Source: Candidatus Margulisiibacteriota bacterium
GTDB taxonomy: Bacteria; Margulisbacteria; WOR-1; O2-12-FULL-45-9; XYB2-FULL-48-7
DNA length: 64,000 bases
NCBI GenBank assembly: GCA_041661965.1
Contig: JBAZTH010000002.1
Location: 496,001-560,000, forward strand
Reading direction: 5' to 3'
Made by a program: the position numbers and the translations under genes. The notes under the pieces were generated by a model that was not told where the DNA came from, ran no database searches, and was given only the letters and a program-made list of their open reading frames with translations. Positions 1 through 7,779 of this stretch are shown one piece after another. How positions within the stretch are numbered: position 1 is the stretch's first letter; each line of letters begins with the position of its first letter.

Positions 1-1
1 C

Positions 2-82
2 GACCAGGCGGTCCGTTTCTTTTGGGGGCCATGGACCCTTTTGGCCCTGCTCGGTTTAATTTTGGCGCTGCTCGGTTATTAA
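2..82 (+). CDS. C-terminal end of a NuoH/HyfC-like membrane subunit of group 4 hydrogenase (partial)
   Basis: The first bases read in frame as the tail of a membrane protein: a DQAVRFFWGPW motif followed by one hydrophobic helix and a TAA stop six bases before the next start. A polar Asp-Gln segment followed by a final transmembrane helix is typical of the NuoH/HyfC/MbhM family, which anchors the hydrogenase module in the membrane. The neighbours downstream are the other subunits of such a complex. The 5' end lies outside the window, and only 26 residues support the family call. Confidence 0.6.
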   Translation, partial: DQAVRFFWGPWTLLALLGLILALLGY

Positions 83-88
83 AGGACA

Positions 89-505
89 ATGGATTTGCTG
101 AAATGGAGTCGTAAAAAATCGCTCTGGATCTATCACTTGGGGGCTTCGGCCTGCAATAACTGTGATATTGAGATCCTTGATTGCCTGACCCCGAAACATG
201 ATGTCGAACGTTTTGGGATAACGTTGGTCGGCTCCCCTCGGCATGCCGATGTGATCTTGGTCGCGGGGATCGTTAACCGCCAATCGCTGGAACGGTTTAA
301 AAGGGCGTATGACCAGGTTCCCAACCCGAAACTGGTCGTGGCGGTCGGGGTTTGCGCCTGTACCGGCGACCTCTTTCGCGATAGTTATAACTATGTCAGT
401 CCGGTCGACGAGATCATTCCGGTCGATGTTTATGTCCCGGGGTGCCCTCCCAAACCGGAAGCGATCATTGCCGGGATCATAAAAGCGGCGGAAAAGATCA
501 AATGA
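89..505 (+). CDS. Group 4 [NiFe] hydrogenase small subunit (NuoB/EchC/MbhJ-like)
   Basis: This 138-residue protein carries the proximal [4Fe-4S] ligands of the NuoB/hydrogenase small-subunit family: C22 and C25 in an ACNNC motif, C89 (with a neighbouring C91) in GVCAC, and C119 in VPGCPPKP. It would pass electrons between the ferredoxin-like subunit and the [NiFe] site on the cytoplasmic face of the membrane. The short length and absence of a Tat signal fit group 4 complexes rather than periplasmic uptake hydrogenases. The AGGA at 83-86 lies close upstream of the ATG, and the stop overlaps the next gene by four bases (ATGA), implying translational coupling. Confidence 0.9.
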   Translation: MDLLKWSRKKSLWIYHLGASACNNCDIEILDCLTPKHDVERFGITLVGSPRHADVILVAGIVNRQSLERFKRAYDQVPNPKLVVAVGVCACTGDLFRDSYNYVSPVDEIIPVDVYVPGCPPKPEAIIAGIIKAAEKIK

Positions 506-957
506 AGATCGGTGAAAAAATAAAAAGCGTTTTTAACCTGGAGCTTGAGGAAAAGGCGGAGGGACGGTTTTATGTCACGACCGGCCGGGACCGCCTGCGC
601 GATCTTGTCGGGCACATCTATACCGAGCTGGGCGGGCGCCTTTCGACCATTTCCGCCATCGATCAACGCTTTGGGATTGAACTGATCTATCACTTGGCGA
701 TCAATCAGGCGGGGGTGTTTATTTCCGTGCGGGTCATGGTCGAAAAACCGGACTTGGCGATCGGCTCCATGATCGATATAATTCCGGCCGCCGACTGGAT
801 CGAACGGGAGATCCACGAGATGTTCGGGGTTTTCTTTGTCGGCCACCCAAAGCTCGAGAAGCTGCTGCTGCCTGACGACTGGCCGTCCGGCGAGTATCCG
901 CTCCGGAAAAAGACCTTCGAATCGGAAAACGAACTCCCTGGAGCAGGCAATGGTTAA
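502..957 (+). CDS. NuoC-like 30-kDa subunit of group 4 hydrogenase
   Basis: This 151-residue protein has the family signature near its C terminus: WIEREIHEMFGV, then GHP, a run of leucines, DDWP and EYPLRK, as in NuoC, HycE N-terminal domains and MbhK. The subunit has no cofactor and clamps the small and large subunits together. The ATG at 502 overlaps the previous stop as ATGA; a longer frame open from 442 lies inside the previous gene and is not needed. The next gene starts eight bases before this one ends. Confidence 0.88.
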   Translation: MKIGEKIKSVFNLELEEKAEGRFYVTTGRDRLRDLVGHIYTELGGRLSTISAIDQRFGIELIYHLAINQAGVFISVRVMVEKPDLAIGSMIDIIPAADWIEREIHEMFGVFFVGHPKLEKLLLPDDWPSGEYPLRKKTFESENELPGAGNG

Positions 958-2131
958 AGAAAATATTATCCCGATCGGGCCGTTCCACCCCCTGCTGGAA
1001 GAGCCGGAGTTCTTCAAGTTTTATGTCGACGGCGAGACGGTCGTCGACGCCGACGTGCGGGTTGGCTACAACCATCGCGGCGTGGAAAAACTGATCGAGA
1101 ACAAAACCTACGACCAGGGGGTCTTTCTCGTCGAGCGGATCTGCGGGATCTGTTCGACTTCTCATCCTTTCGCCTTTACCCAAGCAGTGGAAAATATTTC
1201 CGGGATCGAAGTGCCGCAGCGAGCTCTTTACATCAGGATGGTGATCGGCGAATTGGAGCGGATCCACAGCCATCTCCTCTGGATCGGGCTGGCCGGCCAC
1301 TTCATCGGCTACAATACCGTTTTCATGTGGGCCTGGAAATACCGCGAGCCGGTCCTCGATATTTTCGAGGCCATTTCCGGCAACCGCAATCATTATAATA
1401 TGTTCAAGATCGGGGGGGTGCGGCGGGACATCAAAGATACCGACCTGTCCGGCCTGCACGAAGCGATCAGCGGCGTCGAAAAATTTATCGTCATGCTTTA
1501 TAAGTCGGTGGCCGAGGACCCGATCATTGCGGCCCGGACGAAAAATGTCGGAACATTATCGAAGCAGGACGCGATCGATCTGGGCGTGGTTGGTCCGGTT
1601 GCCAGGGGTTCCGGGCTGGCGGCCGACACCCGTAAAGATTTCCCCTACGCGAATTATCGGGAGGTCGAGTTCGAAAGGATCGTTTTACAGGACGGCGACG
1701 TTTACTCGCGGGCGGCCGTCCGTTTGCTGGAGATCTTAGAGTCGGTCAAGATCATCCGCCAGTCGCTCAAGAAGCTCTCCCCCGGACCGATCGAAGTCGA
1801 GGTCAGGGAGATCGGGATCGGGGAAGGGATCGGTTTGCACGAAGCGCCGCGCGGCGAAGTTATCCACTTTAGCCGCTCGAACGGCTCAAATAATCCGGAG
1901 CGGCATAAAATCAGAGCCCCCTCTTTTATGAACGTTCCGTCATTCAAGAAGACGGTCATCGGCCAGAAGATCTCCGATGCCGCGCTGATCACCGCGGCGG
2001 TCGATCCCTGCTATTGTTGTACCGAAAGAATGGCGGCGATCGACGCGCAGAACAACCGACTGTTACTGACCGGCGAGGAGCTGGTCAGATTGAGCCAGGA
2101 ACGGACCGAAGAGATCAGAAGGAGCCAATAA
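950..2131 (+). CDS. Group 4 [NiFe] hydrogenase large (catalytic) subunit
   Basis: This 393-residue NuoD-family protein keeps both metal-binding pairs of [NiFe] hydrogenases: C65 and C68 in RICGICS, and C354 and C357 in DPCYCCTER. NuoD of respiratory complex I lacks these cysteines, so this is a true hydrogenase. After R360 there are 33 more residues beginning with Met. In the E. coli homologue HycE the protease HycI cuts between Arg and Met just after the same motif, so an equivalent maturation cut at R360-M361 is likely; a HycI-like protease is encoded at 6673-7131. The likely role is proton reduction with electrons from ferredoxin. Confidence 0.93.
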   Translation: MVKENIIPIGPFHPLLEEPEFFKFYVDGETVVDADVRVGYNHRGVEKLIENKTYDQGVFLVERICGICSTSHPFAFTQAVENISGIEVPQRALYIRMVIGELERIHSHLLWIGLAGHFIGYNTVFMWAWKYREPVLDIFEAISGNRNHYNMFKIGGVRRDIKDTDLSGLHEAISGVEKFIVMLYKSVAEDPIIAARTKNVGTLSKQDAIDLGVVGPVARGSGLAADTRKDFPYANYREVEFERIVLQDGDVYSRAAVRLLEILESVKIIRQSLKKLSPGPIEVEVREIGIGEGIGLHEAPRGEVIHFSRSNGSNNPERHKIRAPSFMNVPSFKKTVIGQKISDAALITAAVDPCYCCTERMAAIDAQNNRLLLTGEELVRLSQERTEEIRRSQ

Positions 2132-3877
2132 ATGTTGCTAGCCGCTTTAGGTGTGCCGATAGTGGCCGGATTGTTTTGTCTTGTGGCCCGCCGTTTGGCC
2201 GGTTGGATCGCCGTGGCCGGAGCGGCGCTCACTCTTTTACTGGCGCTGGCGATCTACTTTAATTCCGGGGCGCTGGTCCCGGGACTTGACCTGCAATATA
2301 ATTTCTTGGGGAGCGCTCTTTTTGTCCTGGCGGCGCTCCTGACTTTGCTGGTCGGCGGCTTTTCCATCGTCTATATGGCCGAACGTCCCCGTCTGAATGA
2401 ATATTATTCTTACCTGATAATGTCTTTGGGCTTGGCCGCCGGGCTTTTTTTCGCGGCCAATTTTATTCTCCTGATCTTTTTTTGGGGGGGGCTCGGCGTT
2501 CTCCTTTATTTATTGATCGGGATCGATACTGAACGGGGAGCCGAAGCGGCGAAAAAGGCTCTCCTTTTGGTCGGCGGCTCCGACGCCCTGATGCTTTGCG
2601 GGCTGGGCTTGCTCTCCGCCCTGACGGTCACGCCGCTGATCGGAGCGGTCAAGGTCCAGCTGACCGGCTGGGTCGCGGTTCTCTCTTTTCTTTTCCTGCT
2701 GGTTGGGATCATGGCCAAAACCGGCGTGGTGCCGCTCCATTTTTGGGTCCCGGCGGCGGCGGAAAGCACCCCCGCCACGGTCATGGCCTTTCTCCCCGCT
2801 TCGCTCGATAAGCTGGTCGGAATTTATCTTTTGGCCCGGCTTTGTCTTGACGTCTACGTTCTGGTCCCGAACTCGCCGCTCTCCATAGCTTTGATGCTGA
2901 TCGGCTCCGTGACCATTCTTTTTGGAGTGATGGCCGCCTTGGTCCAACATAATATGAAAAAACTTCTCTCGTTCCATGCCGTTTCCCAGGCCGGCTACAT
3001 GATCGTCGGGATCGGCAGCGGTGTTCCGCTCGCCATGGCCGGCGGGATTTTTCATCTGATCAACAACGCCCTGTATAAAAACCTCCTTTTCCTGGTCGCC
3101 GGCTCGGTTGAAAAACAGACCGGCTCGGACGATCTGCGCAAGTTAGGCGGGCTGGCGAAAACGATGCCCTGGACCTTTGCCTTTGCTCTGATTGCCGCTT
3201 TGTCGATCTCCGGCGTGCCGCCGTTTAACGGTTTCGCCTCAAAATGGCTGATCTATCTTGGCTTACTTGACCTCGGCAATTGGGGCTTTGCCTGGCTGGC
3301 GGTGGCGATGTTCGGTAGCGCCCTGACCTTGGCTAGTTTTGTGAAGATCCTTCACGCGGTTTTTTTAACTCCGGGAACGGGCGAAGGAAGCGAAGTTCAT
3401 TGGAGCTTGCTTGTTCCCATGGGCGCTATTGCCGCTTTGTGCGTTTTATTCGGGATCTTGTCTTGGCCGCTCAAATATCTGGTCTTGCCGGCGGTGCCGG
3501 GCTTGGCGATCCACGGCCAATGGAACTCCGAAGGAGCGGCGCTGCTGATCTTCGGCGGGCTGGTTTTAGGGCTGGTCTTTTATTGGCTTGGCGGGGTCGG
3601 AAGAACGGTCGCCAAACCCCCATACATCGGCGGCGAAGTTCTTCCGGAAGCCTCAACCAGAGTGACCGGCGTTGAGTTTTATAACACGATTAAAGAAACA
3701 GAAGGGGTCAAAGAAGTTTATCGGCTTAGCGAGCGGTTCAGCTTATACGACCTGACTGTTGGTTCGATAAAATGGTTGTCGGCCCTGGTCCGCGGCTGGC
3801 ATAATGGCTTTGTCCAAAACTATGCCGCCTGGCTCCTCTTCGGGTTCGCGTTCACGGCCCTGATCCTTTTTCGATAG
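2132..3877 (+). CDS. NuoL/MrpA-like ion-translocating membrane subunit
   Basis: This 581-residue polytopic protein belongs to the NuoL/M/N-MrpA/D antiporter-like family. It has many transmembrane helices and the conserved core segments KTGVVPLHFWVPAAAEST and KKLLSFHAVSQAGYM. The C terminus has an amphipathic region followed by one last helix, resembling the NuoL lateral-helix end. It begins at the base after the previous stop. In group 4 hydrogenases these subunits pump H+ or Na+ with the energy of ferredoxin oxidation. A second antiporter-like subunit lies at 4596-6074, so two pump modules are expected. Confidence 0.87.
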   Translation: MLLAALGVPIVAGLFCLVARRLAGWIAVAGAALTLLLALAIYFNSGALVPGLDLQYNFLGSALFVLAALLTLLVGGFSIVYMAERPRLNEYYSYLIMSLGLAAGLFFAANFILLIFFWGGLGVLLYLLIGIDTERGAEAAKKALLLVGGSDALMLCGLGLLSALTVTPLIGAVKVQLTGWVAVLSFLFLLVGIMAKTGVVPLHFWVPAAAESTPATVMAFLPASLDKLVGIYLLARLCLDVYVLVPNSPLSIALMLIGSVTILFGVMAALVQHNMKKLLSFHAVSQAGYMIVGIGSGVPLAMAGGIFHLINNALYKNLLFLVAGSVEKQTGSDDLRKLGGLAKTMPWTFAFALIAALSISGVPPFNGFASKWLIYLGLLDLGNWGFAWLAVAMFGSALTLASFVKILHAVFLTPGTGEGSEVHWSLLVPMGAIAALCVLFGILSWPLKYLVLPAVPGLAIHGQWNSEGAALLIFGGLVLGLVFYWLGGVGRTVAKPPYIGGEVLPEASTRVTGVEFYNTIKETEGVKEVYRLSERFSLYDLTVGSIKWLSALVRGWHNGFVQNYAAWLLFGFAFTALILFR

Positions 3878-3886
3878 GGAGCAAAG

Positions 3887-4336
3887 ATGCTGAATATTAT
3901 CTTGGCGATCGCGATCGTTTGCGCCGTCGTCGCGGCGGAAAGCCGTGACTTGCGTTATTCCGTGTACGCGTTGGGGGGAGTTGGCGCTTGTCTGGCGCTC
4001 GCCTTTCTCGTTTTCCAATCGTACTTCTTCGCCGTTTTTCAGCTGGCGGTGGTCGCTTTGATCGTTTATTTGTTCATAAGGATCCTCAATAATCGGGGGA
4101 TCGTTAACGATGAGGCGCCGCACGGCGCTCCCCTAAGTTATGTCGTCGCCGCGGTTTTTGCCTTGCTGGCTTTATGGCTTTTCCTGCCGGCGCTGCGGCT
4201 CCTCCCCACGCCGCAGGAGATCTCGACTAAATACGCCGAAACTTTGCGCGCTTACGACGTTTTTGGCATGATCGTGATCGTCGCCGTCGCCGGTATCGCT
4301 TTGTTGTCGATGCTGCGTAATAAGGGGCAGGAATAA
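3887..4336 (+). CDS. NuoJ/MbhD-like membrane subunit
   Basis: This 149-residue protein has about five hydrophobic helices and no cofactor motif. The second and third helices (near residues 25-68) include AVFQLAVVALIVYLF, which resembles the NuoJ/MnhB-related family, and it sits between L-like and K-like genes, the usual place for NuoJ. The start has GGAGCAAAG just upstream, and the stop shares one base with the next start. The family is too divergent to decide between NuoJ and MbhD by eye. Confidence 0.65.
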   Translation: MLNIILAIAIVCAVVAAESRDLRYSVYALGGVGACLALAFLVFQSYFFAVFQLAVVALIVYLFIRILNNRGIVNDEAPHGAPLSYVVAAVFALLALWLFLPALRLLPTPQEISTKYAETLRAYDVFGMIVIVAVAGIALLSMLRNKGQE

Positions 4337-4599
4337 TGTACGAGTATGCCGGCTGTTTAATTTTGTTCCTGATCGGGCTGTATACCGTGATGGTCAAACG
4401 AAATATTTACAAGATCGCGATCGGGATCTTGACCATGGAGTTTGCGGTCGACTTCTTCCTGGTTTTTCTCGGTAACCGGAAGTGGGGGACGGCGCTGATC
4501 ATCCTGGCGGTCACCTTGATCGCCCTGACCCTCCTGATCAGGGCCCAGGCTGTTTTTCAATCTTTAGACGCGGGAAAAATGAAGGAGCTGAACGGATGA
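4336..4599 (+). CDS. NuoK/MrpC-like small membrane subunit
   Basis: This 87-residue protein has three transmembrane helices, the size and topology of NuoK/MrpC/MbhG. The first helix is followed by a basic MVKRNIYK turn, and the second contains an acidic residue (EFAVDFF), as expected for the family's ion path. It overlaps the previous gene by one base and the next by four (ATGA). It links the J-like subunit to the antiporter-like subunit in the membrane arm. Confidence 0.8.
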   Translation: MYEYAGCLILFLIGLYTVMVKRNIYKIAIGILTMEFAVDFFLVFLGNRKWGTALIILAVTLIALTLLIRAQAVFQSLDAGKMKELNG

Positions 4600-6074
4600 C
4601 CTTGTTTTTACCGGCCTTTATCGCGGCGCCGCTGGTCGCCGCCCTGGCGATCATGCTCCTTTCCTGGCAAAAGAAGGCGGGGGCGGCCGGCCTGGCGAAC
4701 CTGGCGGCCGCTTATTTATTCGCGAGCGCCTTACTGCTTTATTTTTTCCGGCCGTTCAATACGGTCCTGCTTTTTAACCTTTCCGGCTGGCTCTCGCCCG
4801 GAGGAAACAGCTTGGTCCTGGACGGCTTGAGCCATCTCCATCTCCTGGTCGCTAATTTTGTCGCCTGGATGGCCGCCGTTTATTCGATCGACTACATGAA
4901 AAAGTTCGCCAACCGGGACAACTATTACGCTTTGCTGCTACTAATGATAACCGGCATCAACGGCGTGATCCTGACCGGCGATTTTTTCACCCTGTTTGTT
5001 TTTCTGGAGATCGGGGCCCTTTCCGCTTACGCTCTGGTTGGGTTCGGCAACCAGCGGGCGGAGATCGAAGCGGCTTTCAAATATTTCGTGCTGGGGGAGA
5101 TCGCCTCGCTTTTTATCCTGCTTGGTCTCGGTTTCGTTTACGGCCTGACCGGGACCTTTAATATGGCCCAGGTCTCCCAAACTTTTCCGACGGGAGCGGT
5201 CGCGATCAAGAATTTGATCCTCACTCTTTTTGTGGCCGGCTTTGGCCTGAAAGCGGCCCTTGTTCCGTTCCACGCCTGGCTCCCCGACGCGCATACTTCC
5301 TCGCCGAGCCCGATCTCGGCCCTTCTTTCCGGGGTCATTATTAAAACTCTCGGGGTCTACGCCCTGGTCCGGATCCTCTACAATGTTTTCGGGGTGACCA
5401 ATCAGATCTCGTTTTTACTGATGATCCTGGGCGGGACAACGGTGATTGTTGGGGGACTCCTCTCGGTCGGACAAAAAGACATTAAACGATTGATGGCCTA
5501 CTCCAGCATTTCCCAGATCGGCAATATTGTTGCCGCGATCGCCCTCGGCTCGCCGCTGGGGATCATGGGGGGGCTTTTTCACGCCTTTAATCATGCCTTG
5601 ATGAAACCGCTCCTTTTTCTGAACGCCGGGGCGATCGATCGGGCGACCGGGACCCGGGACCTGCGCAAGTTGGGCGGGTTATATTCCCGCCTGCCGATCA
5701 TTTCCGCCGCTTCGATCGTCGGCTCGCTGGCGATCTCCGGCTTGCCGCCCTTTAATGGGTTTTGGAGCAAACTATTTATTATTATCGCCTCCGCCCAGGC
5801 GGGTAACATTGCCTTAGCGGTTGTTGTAGCGGTCGGGAGTATTTTAACTCTGGCCTCGTACCTGAACTTTATGAAGGGGGCTTTTTTCGGCCCGGCAGTG
5901 GGAGAGGTGAAGGAAGCGACCCCGCTTTCCATGCTCTTGCCGATCGTGGTCCTTGCTTTCTTGTGTTTGGGGATCGGTCTTTTTGTCCCGGTGGTCAGTC
6001 AGTATCTGATCAATCCGGCGGTCGTGTCGATCTTCAACGGGATCGGTTACGGCAAACTAATGGGAGGCAATTAA
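4596..6074 (+). CDS. NuoM/MrpD-like ion-translocating membrane subunit
   Basis: This 492-residue antiporter-like subunit shows canonical family sequences: FHAWLPDAHTSSPSPISALL, then an intramembrane lysine in GVIIKTLGVY, and KRLMAYSSISQIGN. The start is set by the four-base ATGA overlap with the K-like gene; the upstream in-frame extension would run through that gene. It is probably the second H+ or Na+ pumping module. The next gene again starts at its stop codon (TAATG). Confidence 0.9.
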   Translation: MTLFLPAFIAAPLVAALAIMLLSWQKKAGAAGLANLAAAYLFASALLLYFFRPFNTVLLFNLSGWLSPGGNSLVLDGLSHLHLLVANFVAWMAAVYSIDYMKKFANRDNYYALLLLMITGINGVILTGDFFTLFVFLEIGALSAYALVGFGNQRAEIEAAFKYFVLGEIASLFILLGLGFVYGLTGTFNMAQVSQTFPTGAVAIKNLILTLFVAGFGLKAALVPFHAWLPDAHTSSPSPISALLSGVIIKTLGVYALVRILYNVFGVTNQISFLLMILGGTTVIVGGLLSVGQKDIKRLMAYSSISQIGNIVAAIALGSPLGIMGGLFHAFNHALMKPLLFLNAGAIDRATGTRDLRKLGGLYSRLPIISAASIVGSLAISGLPPFNGFWSKLFIIIASAQAGNIALAVVVAVGSILTLASYLNFMKGAFFGPAVGEVKEATPLSMLLPIVVLAFLCLGIGLFVPVVSQYLINPAVVSIFNGIGYGKLMGGN

Positions 6075-6679
6075 TGAAACTCCCGGGCTTGTTCCAATTA
6101 CGGATCTTATCCGAAGCGGTGAGGGCGCTGGTTCTCGGCCCTTATACTCACCGCTATCCTTATGAACCGGCGCCGGCCCCGGCGGGTTTCCGCGGCAAGC
6201 CGCAATATTATGAGGCTGATTGCGTCGGCTGCCGGGCTTGCGCCGAGGTTTGTCCCGCCCGGGCGATCGAAGTGATCGACGATCTGGCGGCCAAGACCAG
6301 GACACTGATCCACCATCAGGACCAGTGCATCTACTGCCAGCAATGCGAACGGGCTTGTATTACCGAAAAGGGGATCAAACTGACGACCGAATATGAGCTT
6401 TCGACCTATGACCGCCTGCAGGCGACGACCCAATCGCGGAAAAAACTGATCCTGTGCGAACATTGCGGCGGCCTGCTGGGAGCGGAAGACCACTTGCTCT
6501 TTCTGGCCAAAAAGGTTGGACACCTGCTGTACGCGAACCCGACCCTTTTGCTGGCCAGGAGCGCCGAACTGAAATTGTATGCCGCAAAACCGGAGAACAG
6601 TCCCCATAAGCGGGCGGGACATCTGCGCCTCCTTTGTCCCAACTGCCGCCGGGAAATGATCCTAGCCGAACAGTGGTAG
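6074..6679 (+). CDS. NuoI-like two-cluster ferredoxin subunit with extra C-terminal CxxC pairs
   Basis: This 201-residue protein has two [4Fe-4S] motifs: C50, C53, C56 and C60 (CVGCRACAEVCP), and C85, C88, C91 and C95. It is the electron-entry polyferredoxin of complex I-like hydrogenases (NuoI/HycF/MbhN). Unlike plain NuoI it has a C-terminal extension with two more pairs, C128/C131 (LCEHCG) and C188/C191 (LCPNC), spaced like a zinc ribbon or another cluster site. The start overlaps the upstream stop by one base. It lies last among the structural genes, before the protease gene. Confidence 0.87.
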   Translation: MKLPGLFQLRILSEAVRALVLGPYTHRYPYEPAPAPAGFRGKPQYYEADCVGCRACAEVCPARAIEVIDDLAAKTRTLIHHQDQCIYCQQCERACITEKGIKLTTEYELSTYDRLQATTQSRKKLILCEHCGGLLGAEDHLLFLAKKVGHLLYANPTLLLARSAELKLYAAKPENSPHKRAGHLRLLCPNCRREMILAEQW

Positions 6680-7131
6680 AGCTGAAGCCGCTTTTTACCG
6701 GTCGGTCGGTTATTATGGGGGTCGGCAGTCCGCTTCGAAAAGACGACGGCTTTGGCCCGCTGGTTATCGGTGAACTGCGGCGGCTGGGGTTTGATAAATA
6801 CCCGTTGCTTGATGCCGGTACTACTCCGGAGAACTACACCGGCAAAATTGCGGCGCTGAAGCCGGATCTACTTTTGATCGTTGACGCGGCCGACTTTGGC
6901 GCCGAACCGGGCCGGACCGCTTTGTTTGAGCCGGAACAGATCCTCTTAAAAGGTTTTTCCACGCACGACCTCTCACTGAAAACTTTTGCCGCTTACCTGA
7001 AAGAGGCTCTGCCTCGATTGCGGATCGTGGTTTTGGGGGTACAGCCGCTGGCGGTCGGTTTTGGGGAGGGCTTGAGCCCTCCGGTTAAGAAAGCGCTGGA
7101 TCAGGTGGTTGGGGAGATTTTAGAGGTATGA
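6673..7131 (+). CDS. [NiFe] hydrogenase maturation protease (HycI/HyaD family)
   Basis: This protein of about 152 residues matches the maturation peptidase family: GVGSPLRKDDGFGP near the N terminus, where an Asp binds nickel, then a DAG strand, VDAADFG, and STHDLSLKTF, whose His is the other conserved ligand region. It should remove the C-terminal tail of the large subunit after nickel insertion. I prefer the GTG at 6673, which overlaps the ferredoxin gene by seven bases. An ATG at 6634 in the same frame would overlap by 46 bases and add 13 residues without family similarity. No hyp genes are present in the window. Confidence 0.88.
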   Translation: MVELKPLFTGRSVIMGVGSPLRKDDGFGPLVIGELRRLGFDKYPLLDAGTTPENYTGKIAALKPDLLLIVDAADFGAEPGRTALFEPEQILLKGFSTHDLSLKTFAAYLKEALPRLRIVVLGVQPLAVGFGEGLSPPVKKALDQVVGEILEV

Positions 7132-7137
7132 TATAAT
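7109..7137 (+). promoter_or_regulatory. Promoter with perfect -10 placed for a leaderless start
   Basis: TATAAT at 7132-7137 lies exactly six bases before the ATG at 7144. A weak -35 (TTGGGG, 7109-7114) is 17 bases upstream, inside the protease gene. Transcription would begin at or next to the start codon. There is no Shine-Dalgarno sequence. Confidence 0.6.
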
Positions 7138-7143
7138 TATAAT

Positions 7144-7338
7144 ATGGAAGAAAAGATTACGGCTGAAACGACGATTGCCGAGGCCTTAAAGCATAAGCCG
7201 CACATTGCCGCCATTTTGATGGGAAAAGGGATGCATTGCATCGGTTGCGTTATCGCTTCCGGGGAAACGATCGCCCAGGCGGCGGAAGTCCACGGGCTGG
7301 ACGTCAATGAACTATTAAGCGAGATCAATCAGGCTTAA
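7144..7338 (+). CDS. DUF1858-family small redox-associated protein
   Basis: This 64-residue protein matches DUF1858: an N-terminal helix-rich segment, GKGMHCIGC with a CxxC pair near residues 31-34, then a helix with ETIAQAAEVHGLDVNELL. The family is often linked to disulfide or redox proteins, but its function is not established. It probably has its own leaderless promoter and is followed by a glutaredoxin and a ferredoxin, so a redox role next to the hydrogenase is plausible. Confidence 0.8.
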   Translation: MEEKITAETTIAEALKHKPHIAAILMGKGMHCIGCVIASGETIAQAAEVHGLDVNELLSEINQA

Positions 7339-7349
7339 GGAGGTCCCCC

Positions 7350-7586
7350 ATGGCAAACGTTAAGATCTATTCGACCCCAACTTGTCCCTATTGCAAAATG
7401 GCTAAGGCCTTTTTGACCGAACATAATATTCAGTTCGAAGATATTGATGTTTCAGTTAATCAAGCGGCCGCCCAGGAAATGATCGGCAAGTCAAAACAGA
7501 TGGGGGTCCCGGTCCTGGATATTGACGGCCAGATAATTGTCGGCTTTGAAAAGCCCAAAATTTCCCAGCTTTTGGGAATTAAATAA
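7350..7586 (+). CDS. Glutaredoxin-family redoxin (NrdH/Grx-like)
   Basis: This 78-residue protein has a thioredoxin-like fold pattern with the active site CPYC at residues 12-15 (TPTCPYCKMA) and the cis-proline motif GVPVLDIDG near residue 50. AAGGAGG lies just before the ATG. It is a dithiol oxidoreductase whose partner is unknown. The position between DUF1858 and ferredoxin genes suggests a small redox operon; it could also reduce ribonucleotide reductase, although another redoxin lies beside nrdD at 40853. Confidence 0.85.
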   Translation: MANVKIYSTPTCPYCKMAKAFLTEHNIQFEDIDVSVNQAAAQEMIGKSKQMGVPVLDIDGQIIVGFEKPKISQLLGIK

Positions 7587-7602
7587 ATAAGGAGGTAGCA
7601 CC

Positions 7603-7776
7603 ATGGTTTCAGTAGACCAAGCCCTTTGTATCGGTTGCGGTGTTTGCGTCGATATGTGCCCGGACGTTTTCACTTTGACCGCGGAAGGCAAAGCTCAAGC
7701 GGTCAAGAACGATTGCGAATCCTGCAGTCTGGAAGATATTGCCACCGCGTGCCCGGTTGAAGCGATCAATATCTAA
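7603..7776 (+). CDS. Small [4Fe-4S] ferredoxin
   Basis: This 57-residue protein starts at an ATG preceded by AAGGAGG. It has C9, C12 and C15 in CIGCGVC, C19-P, then C38, C41 and C50-P. This is the pattern of single-cluster bacterial ferredoxins of the Thermotoga/Desulfovibrio type, in which three clustered cysteines plus the distal CP cysteine bind the cluster and the other cysteines may form a disulfide. It is a natural electron donor for the hydrogenase encoded upstream. The gene ends four bases before the transporter start. Confidence 0.92.
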   Translation: MVSVDQALCIGCGVCVDMCPDVFTLTAEGKAQAVKNDCESCSLEDIATACPVEAINI

Positions 7777-7779
7777 CAA

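Noticed and set aside
1..117. Alternative frame 1 reading at the window start that runs to a stop near 115
   Set aside because: Frame 2 gives a NuoH-like membrane tail ending just before the hydrogenase small-subunit gene; the frame 1 product has no such sense.
430..1459. Minus-strand frames of 195 and 241 codons opposite the hydrogenase subunit genes
   Set aside because: Shadows of hydrogenase genes; composition is Pro/Arg/Gly-rich without recognisable motifs or ribosome-binding sites.
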